Shown: positions 18,318 to 26,954 of the stretch, one piece after another | Position numbering within the stretch: position 1 is the first letter of the stretch | Layout: every line of letters begins with the position of its first letter | Assembly (NCBI RefSeq): GCF_001613805.1 | Contig: NZ_LPVY01000011.1 | Span: 1-64,000 of the forward strand | Origin: Thalassospira lucentensis | GTDB taxonomy: Bacteria > Pseudomonadota > Alphaproteobacteria > Rhodospirillales > Thalassospiraceae | Direction: 5' to 3' | Length of the DNA: 64,000 bases | The notes under the pieces: generated by a model | Told to the model about the DNA's origin: nothing | The model's input: only the letters and a program-made list of their open reading frames with translations | Database searches by the model: none | Translations under genes and position numbers: made by a program

Positions 18318-18998
18318 ATGAAATCAACCGCCAACATCATGGTCCTTCTGGTCGAGGACAACATGGATATTGCCGGAACAATAAGCGATTACCTGACAAT
18401 AGAAGGCATCGAATGCGATCACGCCTTTGATGGGGAAACGGGTTTTCAGCGCGCACTGACTGGCGAATATGATGTGATATTGCTTGATATCATGTTGCCG
18501 TTTCGCGATGGCATCAGCATCTGCAACGCCTTGCGCAACGAGGGGATCGACACCCCGGTTCTGATGCTGACAGCGCGCGATACACTCGCAGACAAACTTG
18601 AAGGTTTCAGTGCCGGGGCGGATGATTATCTGGTCAAACCCTTTGCGCTTGAAGAACTTCTGATGCGTACAAGGGTTCTGTCGCGCCGCCGCAGTGGCGA
18701 AATCCGGCGGTTTTCGCTTGGCGATCTGATCGTTGATTTTGAAAACAGACATGTTGCGCGATCCGGACAGGCAATCAATCTTTCCCCGACAAGCTGGACC
18801 ATTCTGGAAGTTCTTGCCCAGAACAGTCCGCATGTCGTGACACGGTCACGATTGTCGATGGCATTGTGGCAGGGCGATCCGCCAGATACCAATGCGCTTA
18901 AAACGCATCTTTACAAATTGCGGATGCGCATCGACAAACCATTCGATCAAAACCTGATACATACAGTTGCCGGCCAGGGCGTGGCCCTTCGCGAGTAA
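18318..18998 (+). CDS. OmpR-family response regulator
   Basis: A 226-residue regulator with an N-terminal receiver (VEDN, phosphoacceptor in DVILLDIMLPFRDG, K in VKPFALEEL) and a C-terminal winged-helix DNA-binding domain (SPTSWTILEVLAQNSPHVVTRSRLSMALW). It is 5 nt upstream of a sensor kinase. It follows the molybdenum hydroxylase genes after 73 nt, so it may control them or respond to the same compound; no site shows this directly. The ATG at 18318 has only a weak ribosome site; an ATG 7 codons later is possible. Confidence 0.88.
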   Translation: MKSTANIMVLLVEDNMDIAGTISDYLTIEGIECDHAFDGETGFQRALTGEYDVILLDIMLPFRDGISICNALRNEGIDTPVLMLTARDTLADKLEGFSAGADDYLVKPFALEELLMRTRVLSRRRSGEIRRFSLGDLIVDFENRHVARSGQAINLSPTSWTILEVLAQNSPHVVTRSRLSMALWQGDPPDTNALKTHLYKLRMRIDKPFDQNLIHTVAGQGVALRE

Positions 18999-19003
18999 GA
19001 GAA

Positions 19004-20302
19004 ATGCATTCCTGCGCACCAATCCAGAAAACTTTTTCCCGCTTTGTGCGGAACTACGTTTTGCTGGCACTTGTCATTACACTGGTGATCTATACCGGTG
19101 TCGTTAATTTCTACATGCTGTATGGCAAATGGATGGTCGCGAGTTTCCAGTTGCAGACCATTGCCGATCAATATGATGAAATGCGCAGCAATGACCCAAC
19201 CGCCCCGCTTCCCAATGGCTTTAACATTCAGACCTTTACAGACTACAACGAATTGCCGGAGCTTCTGCGCAACCGCTACAAACCCCAAGATATCGATCCG
19301 GGCGAGCTTTATTATCTGAACACCGATAAATATGCTGCGCAAAAAGATCCGGATAATCCGGTCTTTCTGGTGTTCCCCCATATTCTTGCCGACGGCACGC
19401 AGATCATGCTGCTACAGACCTATCACGCGGGAGATGAAGACAGCGTCTATTTTGCGCGCCTTCACAAACTGGCCCTTCTTTCCATCCCGTTTGCACTCGG
19501 AGTTATGGCGATATTTGCCTATGTGCTTTGGCTGATCGGCAAACGCATGACGCAGCCATCTGAAAACCTGCAAAGCTGGGCGAAAACCCTGTCACCCGAA
19601 AACCTTGACCAACCGGTACCCGATTTTGGCTTTACCGAACTGAATGATGTCGCCAGCGAACTGCATCAGTCACTGGTAAGGGTCGACAGGTTCGTGACAC
19701 GCGAACGCGAATTCCTGCGTCAGGCCAGTCATGAACTGCGAACCCCGGTAACGATTGTCAGCGGCAATGTTGAACTGCTTGATAAAACACCGTTAAACGA
19801 AATTCAGGTTCGTCTGGCCGCACGGATCAAACGCGCCAACCGCAATATGCAGCAACTGATTGAAACCCTGCTTTGGCTCGGGCGCGAAGCAACGCCTAAC
19901 GGCATACACGAAAAGATCGACTATCCGGCTTTCGTGCGCGAGGCCATCGTTGATCTTGCCTATCTGACCGACGGCAAGAATCTGACATGTGAATTCAGTG
20001 CTGACGCAGAAAGCGGCGAGATCGAAGCATCACCTGCAGCGCTGATGATTGTCGTATCCAACCTGATCCGTAATGCGTTCGAACATACGCCCAAAGGGCA
20101 GGTTACGGTCCGGCTTGAGGCCAACAAACTGGTTGTCGAAAACAACCTGATGACCTGTGCCGGGGATTGCGCCCGCGATCAGGGTGAAGGCATCGGCCTG
20201 CATCTGGTGCGCAGTATTTGCGAACGCTGCAACTGGCATTGCGAGACAGCTTTCCTTGCCTCTGGCGGCATGCGCGCAATTTTCACCCTTTCAGACGCGT
20301 GA
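19004..20302 (+). CDS. Membrane sensor histidine kinase
   Basis: A 432-residue kinase with a first membrane helix at residues ~16-40, a periplasmic sensor region of about 115 residues, a second helix at ~155-178 (LSIPFALGVMAIFAYVLWLIG), a HAMP-like linker, phosphoacceptor H243 in QASHELRTPV, and an ATPase domain with NLIRNAFEHT and GEGIGLHLV. The catalytic domain is shortened between N and G boxes, as in QseC-like or Myxococcus-type kinases. It is the partner of the OmpR regulator just upstream. Its signal is unknown. Confidence 0.88.
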   Translation: MHSCAPIQKTFSRFVRNYVLLALVITLVIYTGVVNFYMLYGKWMVASFQLQTIADQYDEMRSNDPTAPLPNGFNIQTFTDYNELPELLRNRYKPQDIDPGELYYLNTDKYAAQKDPDNPVFLVFPHILADGTQIMLLQTYHAGDEDSVYFARLHKLALLSIPFALGVMAIFAYVLWLIGKRMTQPSENLQSWAKTLSPENLDQPVPDFGFTELNDVASELHQSLVRVDRFVTREREFLRQASHELRTPVTIVSGNVELLDKTPLNEIQVRLAARIKRANRNMQQLIETLLWLGREATPNGIHEKIDYPAFVREAIVDLAYLTDGKNLTCEFSADAESGEIEASPAALMIVVSNLIRNAFEHTPKGQVTVRLEANKLVVENNLMTCAGDCARDQGEGIGLHLVRSICERCNWHCETAFLASGGMRAIFTLSDA

Positions 20303-20330
20303 TTGCTGCATCTTTATGGATGCAGCAATC
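20301..20330. terminator. Bidirectional hairpin spanning two convergent stop codons
   Basis: GATTGCTGCATC and GATGCAGCAATC form a perfect 12-bp stem with a 6-nt loop. It includes the last two bases of the kinase TGA and the final codons plus stop of the amidohydrolase on the other strand. No gap is left between the two genes, so the hairpin is built into the coding ends. Confidence 0.65.
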
Positions 20331-21534
20331 TTGGCGCCGGATGTTCGAACGTTACCCGTCCATCCTTCATGCCCCAGACCGGGCGACTGATTTCGGAAAC
20401 CACCTGTGCCCGGCTTTGCGCAGGTAATGCAATAAAAGTCGCAGCCCCGCCAATCATGATTTCGGTTGGCCGCCCCAGAAGCTTTGCCGGGCTATCGGCA
20501 ACCATCGCAAAGCACATTTCAAGTTCCTCGGTCGTGCTCAGCTGACTGACATTGGCATAAAGATTTGCCATCCGTGATAACGAGCAATCCCCGAACGGCG
20601 TGAACGGGTTCAGGACATTGTTGGTTGCGATGGTACAGCACACACCCGCACGCGCCAGACTGTGCGCCGGGGCGACACCCCGCGGGACCGAATGTTCGCA
20701 ATTACGTCCGGTCAGGAAAAGATCGGTCGATGGCAACACCGTCAAACCAATCCCGGCCTGTCGCATCAGGGCGGTTGTATTGGCCAATTGATCCTTGGGC
20801 AAAACAGACAATTTGGTCACATGACCAATCATCACCCGCCCCTGCCAGCCAAAGGCAATCGTCTGACGCGCGACTTCATCCAGATGTCGCCATGTCGGGT
20901 CGAGATCGAAATCCAGATGAAAATCCAGATCCACATCATAATCGCGCGCCATTTCAAACAGGCGTTTGATCTGTCCGACCGGATCGCTATCCATATAGGG
21001 GCAGCCCCCCAAAAGGTCCGCACCGTTATCAAGTGCTTCACGCAGAAGCTCCTCGGTCCCCGGATAATTCAAAAGACCTTCCTGCGGGAAAACGCAAATC
21101 TCGACATCCATCGCCCATGCATAGTCGTGCTTCAGGCGTTTGATCGCCCGAAAGCCGGCCAAACCGATACCCGGATCGATTTCAACATGGGTCCGGATGG
21201 CGTTCGTACCCTGTGTGACGGCTTTCTCGATGACTTTCGCCCCGCGGGCATAAACATCATCTTCGGTAAAGCCGCTTTTGGCCTTTGCAACAGCACTTAT
21301 TGCGCCTTGCAACGTACCGCTTTCGTTTTTGGCACGATCAAGAATGCAGGCCTTGTCGAGATGCAGGTGACTTTCAACAAAACCACCGGTCAGAAGATTG
21401 CCACCGGCGTCAAAGGACGGCGCCTCGCTCGCAATCGATGCCGCAATATCGGCGATTATTCCATCCTTTATCGCAATATCAAGAAGACCGGTTTCGCCAT
21501 GCAGGCAGGCGTTCCTCACCACATAATCAAGCAT
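20314..21534 (-). CDS. CodA-like amidohydrolase with altered active-site residues
   Basis: A 406-residue TIM-barrel amidohydrolase most like cytosine deaminase: FVESHLHLDKACILDRAKNE gives the first two metal histidines, FHLDF the third and IGHVTKLS the fourth. Compared with E. coli CodA from memory, the catalytic glutamate after the third histidine (HCDE) is a phenylalanine (HLDF), and the DD pair of GHDDV is NN (ATNNVLNPF). This makes plain cytosine deamination unlikely and points to another cyclic amide or amine. The start overlaps the transporter-fusion stop by 8 nt, so it is co-translated with the importer that probably supplies its substrate. Confidence 0.82.
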   Translation of the reverse strand: MLDYVVRNACLHGETGLLDIAIKDGIIADIAASIASEAPSFDAGGNLLTGGFVESHLHLDKACILDRAKNESGTLQGAISAVAKAKSGFTEDDVYARGAKVIEKAVTQGTNAIRTHVEIDPGIGLAGFRAIKRLKHDYAWAMDVEICVFPQEGLLNYPGTEELLREALDNGADLLGGCPYMDSDPVGQIKRLFEMARDYDVDLDFHLDFDLDPTWRHLDEVARQTIAFGWQGRVMIGHVTKLSVLPKDQLANTTALMRQAGIGLTVLPSTDLFLTGRNCEHSVPRGVAPAHSLARAGVCCTIATNNVLNPFTPFGDCSLSRMANLYANVSQLSTTEELEMCFAMVADSPAKLLGRPTEIMIGGAATFIALPAQSRAQVVSEISRPVWGMKDGRVTFEHPAPRLLHP

Positions 21535-24082
21535 GTTCGCTGATCACCTTTTCATTTTTGGACTGATCCGCACCACCGAGATACGCATCAATCAATCGTT
21601 CATCTTTCAGAAGGTCTTTGGCGTTGCCTTCGGCAACGACCTGCCCCTGTTCAAGGACATAGGCATAATCGGCAACCGACAGCGCCATGGTCGCCATCTG
21701 ATCCACCAGAAGGATCGTGACCCCGTCATCCCGTAATTCACCCAGAATGGTATAAAGTTCTTCGACCATGGCCGGCGCCAGACCAAGGGATGGCTCATCC
21801 AGAAGCAACGCCTTTGGCTTGGCGACAAGTCCGCGCGCGATTGCCATCATCTGCTGTTCCCCACCCGACAGAAGACCAGCCTGACTGTTGATCCGGTCAC
21901 GCAGTCGCGGGAAACGGGTCAGGATAGCTTCAAGTTCGTCACGGCTGACCGGTTTGGGTTGTTTGTAAGCCCCCAGTTCGATGTTTTCACGCACCGTCAG
22001 TTCGGGGAAAACCTGCCGTCCTTCGGGCACAAGGATCAGTCCCTGTTCGACGATCTGATGTGGCGCCAGATTATGGATATATTCGTCATTCAGAATGATG
22101 CTGCCGGAAACAGGGCGCAGCAATCCCGAAAGCGCCATCAGGAAGGTCGATTTTCCTGCCCCATTGGCCCCAAGCAACGCCACCATTTCCCCCTGCCGGA
22201 CCTTGATATCCACCGACTTCAATACCGGGGCCGCCCCATAACCGGCCGTCAATCGCAGTGACGCGATAACCGGTGTTTCGCTGGTCACAAGTGGTGTCGG
22301 TCTTGGATGCGCCTTGCTGTTGCCATCGCCAAGGTAGGCGGCGATGACACGCGGATTTTTCTGAACGTCCTGCGGATTGCCAAGGGCAATCGGTGTTCCG
22401 GCATCAACCGCCAGTATCAGGTCCGAAATGCCCATGACCATTTCCATGTCATGTTCGACCAGAACCACCGCAATCCCGGCATCCGCCAGCTTGCGCAGCA
22501 ATTTGGCAAGTGCAACCTTGTCGGCATGCATCAAACCCGCGGCCGGTTCATCAAGCAGAAGGACTCCGGGCTTGGTCGCAAGCGAGCGGGCGATTTCGAC
22601 CAGACGCCGATCCACATGCGGCAAATCACCCGCACGTGCATCAGGATCACCAAGATATCCGCAAAACTGTAAAAGCCCCGCCGCAAAATCGCGATTTTCG
22701 TCTGATGCGATGCGTGAAAATGGCGCCCCGAACCGGCCCAATGAAATACCGGCAATCACATTGTCGACCACCGACATGTTTTCAAAAAGACGGGTCGCCT
22801 GATAGGTGCGTGCAATACCGTTACGCGCGGCAAAATCTGTAGCCTTGCCTGCGATATCACGATCACCGATACGAACGGCACCCTCGGTCGGCTTGTAAAA
22901 CCCGCTGATGATATTCAGTAACGTCGTTTTACCGGCACCATTAGGCCCAATGATTGATGTGACCTGCCCCGGTCGGGCCGCGAAGGACACCTGATTAACT
23001 GCCTTAACACCACCAAAGGCAATCGATACATCATCGACCAGCAAACCATCGGATTTGGGATAATCGGCCAACCCGGCTTCGATCTTTTCGAGGGGAACCG
23101 GTGTCACCTTCTGCCGCACCAACGGTATGAAACGGGCAATCGTGCCGACAATGCCGCGCGGCGCAATCAGCAGAACCGCAACAAGAAGTGCACCGAAAAT
23201 CAGCAACCGGTATTCGGCGAAGTCCGAAAGCAGCTCCGGCAGCAGGACGGAAACAGACGCCCCAACCAACGGCCCCAGAACGGTTCCGGCTCCGCCCAGA
23301 ATAACCGCAAACAGATACAGGATGGATTGGCTGAGCGGGAAGTTCGAAGGCGCGATAAACATCATCAACGGTGCAAACAACGCCCCCGCTAATCCGGCCA
23401 TTGCCGCCGCAATGGCAAAGCCCGATGCCTTGACCACAAAGGCATTATAACCAAGCGAACTTGCGGCGATTTCCGCATCCCGCATGCTGGTCATTGCCAT
23501 GCCCCAGCCACTAACCGCCAGACGCCGGAATGCCAGAAGTGCAATGCCGCCGAGCAACACACACAGCATGACCAGATCACGTTCAGAAAAAACATATGAT
23601 CCGATCTGCGGCATCGGAAAACCCATCAAACCGTTTTGCCCGCCGGTCAGGTCACGCCATTCAATCGCGCCATGTTCAACGATAAAGGCAAAGGCGATAG
23701 TGACCATTGCCAGAAACGGTCCCGCCATCCGCACGGCCGAAATCGCCAATAAACATCCGGCAATCCCGGCAATAATGGTGGCCACCAGCAAACTGACCCA
23801 GAAGTTAAGCCCGGCAAGCGTCAGGATCGCACTGGCATAGGCCCCGATGGCAAAGAAGCCAACCTGCCCCAGCGAGACCAGCCCGGTCAGACCATAAAGC
23901 ACGTTCAGGCCCACCGTCAGAATGACGGTCATCGCCACCAGCCCGATAATGAACTGCGTATAGCCGCCAGTGAACAATACGGCGACAAGTCCCCCGGCCA
24001 TCGCCGCAACAATGACGCTGTCGAGTGCTGCCGGCTTGTTCAGTTTCGGGATCGGATTTTTGAATTTCACGGACAGTTTCAT
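21527..24082 (-). CDS. Fused Liv-type ABC importer: LivM permease + LivG ATPase + LivF ATPase
   Basis: An 851-residue protein carrying three subunits that are normally separate. Residues ~1-330 are a LivM permease (VGLNVLYGLTGLVSLGQVGFF, GGAGTVLGPLVGA). Residues ~345-590 are a LivG ATPase with Walker A GPNGAGKTT and Walker B VLLLDEPAAG but signature LPHVDRRLVEIA, lacking the usual glycine. Residues ~610-840 are a LivF ATPase with Walker A GANGAGKST, canonical LSGGEQQMMAIARGL and Walker B ALLLDEPSLG. Linkers are short and hydrophilic, and no internal frameshift or stop is seen. It lies between a LivH gene (2 nt) and the amidohydrolase (8-nt overlap). Confidence 0.93.
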   Translation of the reverse strand: MKLSVKFKNPIPKLNKPAALDSVIVAAMAGGLVAVLFTGGYTQFIIGLVAMTVILTVGLNVLYGLTGLVSLGQVGFFAIGAYASAILTLAGLNFWVSLLVATIIAGIAGCLLAISAVRMAGPFLAMVTIAFAFIVEHGAIEWRDLTGGQNGLMGFPMPQIGSYVFSERDLVMLCVLLGGIALLAFRRLAVSGWGMAMTSMRDAEIAASSLGYNAFVVKASGFAIAAAMAGLAGALFAPLMMFIAPSNFPLSQSILYLFAVILGGAGTVLGPLVGASVSVLLPELLSDFAEYRLLIFGALLVAVLLIAPRGIVGTIARFIPLVRQKVTPVPLEKIEAGLADYPKSDGLLVDDVSIAFGGVKAVNQVSFAARPGQVTSIIGPNGAGKTTLLNIISGFYKPTEGAVRIGDRDIAGKATDFAARNGIARTYQATRLFENMSVVDNVIAGISLGRFGAPFSRIASDENRDFAAGLLQFCGYLGDPDARAGDLPHVDRRLVEIARSLATKPGVLLLDEPAAGLMHADKVALAKLLRKLADAGIAVVLVEHDMEMVMGISDLILAVDAGTPIALGNPQDVQKNPRVIAAYLGDGNSKAHPRPTPLVTSETPVIASLRLTAGYGAAPVLKSVDIKVRQGEMVALLGANGAGKSTFLMALSGLLRPVSGSIILNDEYIHNLAPHQIVEQGLILVPEGRQVFPELTVRENIELGAYKQPKPVSRDELEAILTRFPRLRDRINSQAGLLSGGEQQMMAIARGLVAKPKALLLDEPSLGLAPAMVEELYTILGELRDDGVTILLVDQMATMALSVADYAYVLEQGQVVAEGNAKDLLKDERLIDAYLGGADQSKNEKVISEHA

Positions 24083-24084
24083 CC

Positions 24085-24960
24085 CTACACCTTCTTGATG
24101 GCAGCACGGCCAAACAGGCCGCTTGGCTTGATCGTCAGAACCGCGATCACCAGTGCAAAGACCACGATGAAGGTATAGGACGAACCGAGATAGGTGGTCA
24201 CAGCGGCCTCGACCATCCCATAGATGAACCCCGCCAGCATGACGCTATAAGCCGATGTCATGCCGCCCAGAATGGCAACCGCAAAAGCCTTCAGGCCAAA
24301 CAGCGTTCCCATGTCTGAATGCACGGAAAAAAGCGGTGCGATCAAAAGTCCGGCACACCCGGCCAGCATTGATGATATGGCAAAGGATCCGGTCACCATG
24401 ATCGTGGTGTTGATCCCCATAAGCTTCGCCGCTGTCTGGTTTTGCACGACTGCCAGCAACGCCCGGCCCTGTCGGGTATGACGAAACAGCGCATGCAATC
24501 CCAATGCGACACCAATTGCTGCAATCGGGATCAGGATTTGTTGCGGATAAACCCCGGTGCCAAGAATATTCCAGCTGTCTTCCACAAGAACCGATGGCAA
24601 GGTTCTGGGTTCATTTCCGAAGGTAAACAGCACCGCGTTATCAAGCAAAATACCGCCTGCCACGGTTGCCATCAGCCACGCTTCGGAATTGCGAACCGCA
24701 AACGGACGGACAAGGAAAAATTCAACAAGAACCCCCATCACGCCACAGCACAGAATTGCCAGCGGATAACCCAAAATCACCGGCATTCCATATTGCTGAC
24801 AGAAAACAAAACCCAAAACAGCCCCAAGCATGACCATGCTGCCTTGGGCAAAATTGACTTTGGATGAAACCGAATAAGTGATCTGAAAGCCAAGTGCGAT
24901 CAGGCCATACATGCTGCCCAAACCGATACCGGTAATAAGGGCGGCCATTAACAAGGTCAT
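24085..24960 (-). CDS. Branched-chain amino acid-type ABC transporter permease (LivH family)
   Basis: A 291-residue LivH-like membrane protein with the N-terminal pattern TGIGLGSMYGLIALGFQITYSVSSKVNFAQGS and a C-terminal loop AILGGMTSAYSVMLAGFIYGMVE. It would pair with the permease domain of the three-part fusion encoded 2 nt downstream, giving an importer of only two membrane polypeptides plus a binding protein. The start is 93 nt after the binding-protein stop; that spacer holds a 13-bp stem-loop. Confidence 0.92.
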   Translation of the reverse strand: MTLLMAALITGIGLGSMYGLIALGFQITYSVSSKVNFAQGSMVMLGAVLGFVFCQQYGMPVILGYPLAILCCGVMGVLVEFFLVRPFAVRNSEAWLMATVAGGILLDNAVLFTFGNEPRTLPSVLVEDSWNILGTGVYPQQILIPIAAIGVALGLHALFRHTRQGRALLAVVQNQTAAKLMGINTTIMVTGSFAISSMLAGCAGLLIAPLFSVHSDMGTLFGLKAFAVAILGGMTSAYSVMLAGFIYGMVEAAVTTYLGSSYTFIVVFALVIAVLTIKPSGLFGRAAIKKV

Positions 24961-25004
24961 TGCAAATTATCCTTTGCACGAAACCGCAGCAAAATGGCGC
25001 GCGG

Positions 25005-25046
25005 TTTCCCTGCGGCCACAACAGGTAAGGCAGGGCCGCAGGGAAA
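25005..25046 (-). other. 13-bp stem-loop between binding protein and permease genes
   Basis: TTTCCCTGCGGCC and GGCCGCAGGGAAA form a perfect 13-bp stem with a 16-nt loop just after the binding-protein stop. There is no following T run. Its position and lack of T run match the stem-loop in the first Liv-type operon at 7227-7256. Confidence 0.6.
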
Positions 25047-25053
25047 ATCGGAA

Positions 25054-26244
25054 TCAGTCAGTGATCGGAATGATTTCGCCTTCGACAAACTTCGCGAACG
25101 TGTAGTCTTCCGGACCAAGCGCATCCTGATCATCCGGGGTGAAAGGCTTGTCATAGGTTTTGATCATGCCTTCGATCCCGCTGATCTCATACATTGCCTG
25201 CCGAACAGCCGGGCCTTCGGTCGAACCAGCCTTTTCGATAGCTGCGGCAATCAAAAGGGTCGCGTCATAGGCATTGGCGATACCGGTCGCTGGGGTAACG
25301 TCGGCCAGTGTTTTGATCTCCGGGAATTTTTCCTGAAGCTTTACAAACATCGGGCTTGAGGCATCGGTAAAGAGATAGGTCTGGATGAAATGAACCTTTT
25401 CGCCACTGGCACCGGCAAGTTCGGTAAAGCGACCCCCAGCCGGCCCCCAATGCGATGAAATCGGAACATCCCAACCCATGCGATCAAGCGATTTGACGAC
25501 CTGTGCGGTCGGGGCCACGTTGGCAACCACAAACAGGGAATCTGCCCCGTTTTCCTTAAGGCGTGTCAGCTGCGGGACAACATCAACATCGTTTGATTCA
25601 AACTTTTCAATCCCGGCATTGGGCATGCTGCGTTTTTCTAGCGCCTTTAGAAGCCCCTTCTCATTGGACTCCCCCCACGGGTTGTTGATCAGGATCATGC
25701 CAGGCTTTTTAGCACCGTATTTCTTGACCAGATATTCGGTGATCGCTTCGTCGACATATTCATCCACGGCGGAGACACGGAAAACATAGTTTTCTTCCGC
25801 ACCGTTTTTGGTGATCGGCGTACCGGCAGCCCATGGGCCGACAAACGGAATTTTCTGCTGATTGGCAAACGGCACGATGGCAAGCGATACAGGCGTATCC
25901 AGACCACCAATCAGGGCAGCAACCCCTTCGCGCTGCGCCAATTCACGCGCCGCGACAAGGCCCTTTCCCGGGTTGCTTTCATCATCACGCGACACAAGTT
26001 CCAATGGCTTGCCAAGGACTCCACCCTCGGCATTGATCTTGTCAATCGCAAGGGTAATGCCACGCGTGATGGCCTCACCCGACTTGGCCGACTGGCCACT
26101 CAGGGCTGCGACAAGACCAAGCTTCACGGTATCCTCGGCACGTACAGCGGTAACCGGCAATGCGCTGGCAAGCATCAGCACAGCAGCTGCCCCCAAAAGC
26201 GCGGCACGCCGTGTCAGTTTCGGGATAGGCGAATAAGCAGACAT
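25054..26244 (-). CDS. ABC transporter substrate-binding protein (Leu/Ile/Val-type fold)
   Basis: A 396-residue periplasmic binding protein. The signal sequence KLTRRAALLGAAAVLMLASALP ends near VRAED, after which DTVKLGLVAALSGQSAKSG begins the type I fold. The RR is compatible with either Tat or Sec export. The ATG at 26244 has GGGAG six bases upstream and is preferred to an earlier in-frame start. It is the first gene of the importer-amidohydrolase operon and diverges from the NTF2-like gene across a region with TTGCATGCAA-type palindromes. Ligand unknown. Confidence 0.9.
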   Translation of the reverse strand: MSAYSPIPKLTRRAALLGAAAVLMLASALPVTAVRAEDTVKLGLVAALSGQSAKSGEAITRGITLAIDKINAEGGVLGKPLELVSRDDESNPGKGLVAARELAQREGVAALIGGLDTPVSLAIVPFANQQKIPFVGPWAAGTPITKNGAEENYVFRVSAVDEYVDEAITEYLVKKYGAKKPGMILINNPWGESNEKGLLKALEKRSMPNAGIEKFESNDVDVVPQLTRLKENGADSLFVVANVAPTAQVVKSLDRMGWDVPISSHWGPAGGRFTELAGASGEKVHFIQTYLFTDASSPMFVKLQEKFPEIKTLADVTPATGIANAYDATLLIAAAIEKAGSTEGPAVRQAMYEISGIEGMIKTYDKPFTPDDQDALGPEDYTFAKFVEGEIIPITD

Positions 26245-26386
26245 GTGAGACTCCCTGATTATTTTGAAGTGCCTGTTGGCCTTCGCAGTGCAGCAAGCCA
26301 TGTGCCAAGAATCAAAATCGTTTTAATTCAATGCATTATCAGATTTCACCCCAGACTTCCAAATTGGATTGCCTCATGTATACGCA

Positions 26387-26423
26387 AATTGCATGCAATT
26401 ATTGCATAAAATTAGTGCATGCA
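26387..26423. promoter_or_regulatory. Palindromic candidate GntR operators
   Basis: AATTGCATGCAATT at 26387-26400 is a perfect 14-bp palindrome, and TGCATGCA at 26416-26423 repeats its core 27 bp further on. They sit between the binding-protein gene and the NTF2-like gene. The same core occurs upstream of the GntR/GGT pair at 27713-27724. FCD-type GntR proteins commonly bind short palindromes such as ATTGTATACAAT, which this resembles. The rest of the 238-nt intergenic region shows no gene. Confidence 0.6.
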
Positions 26424-26482
26424 AAAAATCTGCCGCCGTATTATGCTGATCAAAGATCAATCGCACGAAACGAGGATACAAG

Positions 26483-26908
26483 ATGACCGCCACTCTTGCT
26501 CCGGATGCTCCGGAACTATCGTCACCCGACGCTCAGATTGTGCGCGATTTTCTGGACGCATCGATGAAGCCCGATCCGGAAAAGGCCGCGACCTATATGT
26601 CGGACGATGTTGTCATCACGTTTACCGACGGCGCCAAATACGACCACCCGTCCGGCACGACCGCCTTTAACGCAGCGCGCTATAAATGGGTAAAAAAGAA
26701 GTTCGGGCAGTTCGACGTCGCACCGGGAAAGACCGAAACCGTGGTTTACAGTGTGGGCACGCTATATGGCGAATGGCCGGATGGAACACCGTTCGACGGC
26801 AACCGCTATGTTGACCGCTTTGTCATTCGTAACGGCAAGATCGTCAAAATGGATGTCTGGAATGAAAGTGCGGAACGCATTCTGATCCGTCAGGGTACAA
26901 GGGCCTGA
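26483..26908 (+). CDS. NTF2-like/SnoaL-like small protein
   Basis: A 141-residue protein with the alpha+beta cone pattern of the NTF2/SnoaL superfamily: IVRDFLDASMKPDPEKAATYMSDDVVI at the start and YVDRFVIRNGKIVKMDVWNESAER at the end. Members act as small hydrolases, isomerases, cyclases or accessory subunits, so the role cannot be set from fold alone. GAGGA seven bases upstream supports the start. It diverges from the importer and converges on the GntR gene, within the same proposed regulon. Confidence 0.72.
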   Translation: MTATLAPDAPELSSPDAQIVRDFLDASMKPDPEKAATYMSDDVVITFTDGAKYDHPSGTTAFNAARYKWVKKKFGQFDVAPGKTETVVYSVGTLYGEWPDGTPFDGNRYVDRFVIRNGKIVKMDVWNESAERILIRQGTRA

Positions 26909-26954
26909 TCGGGTGCCACAGCTTTTACGGTCGGATGCACCTCCGTGTGACAGT

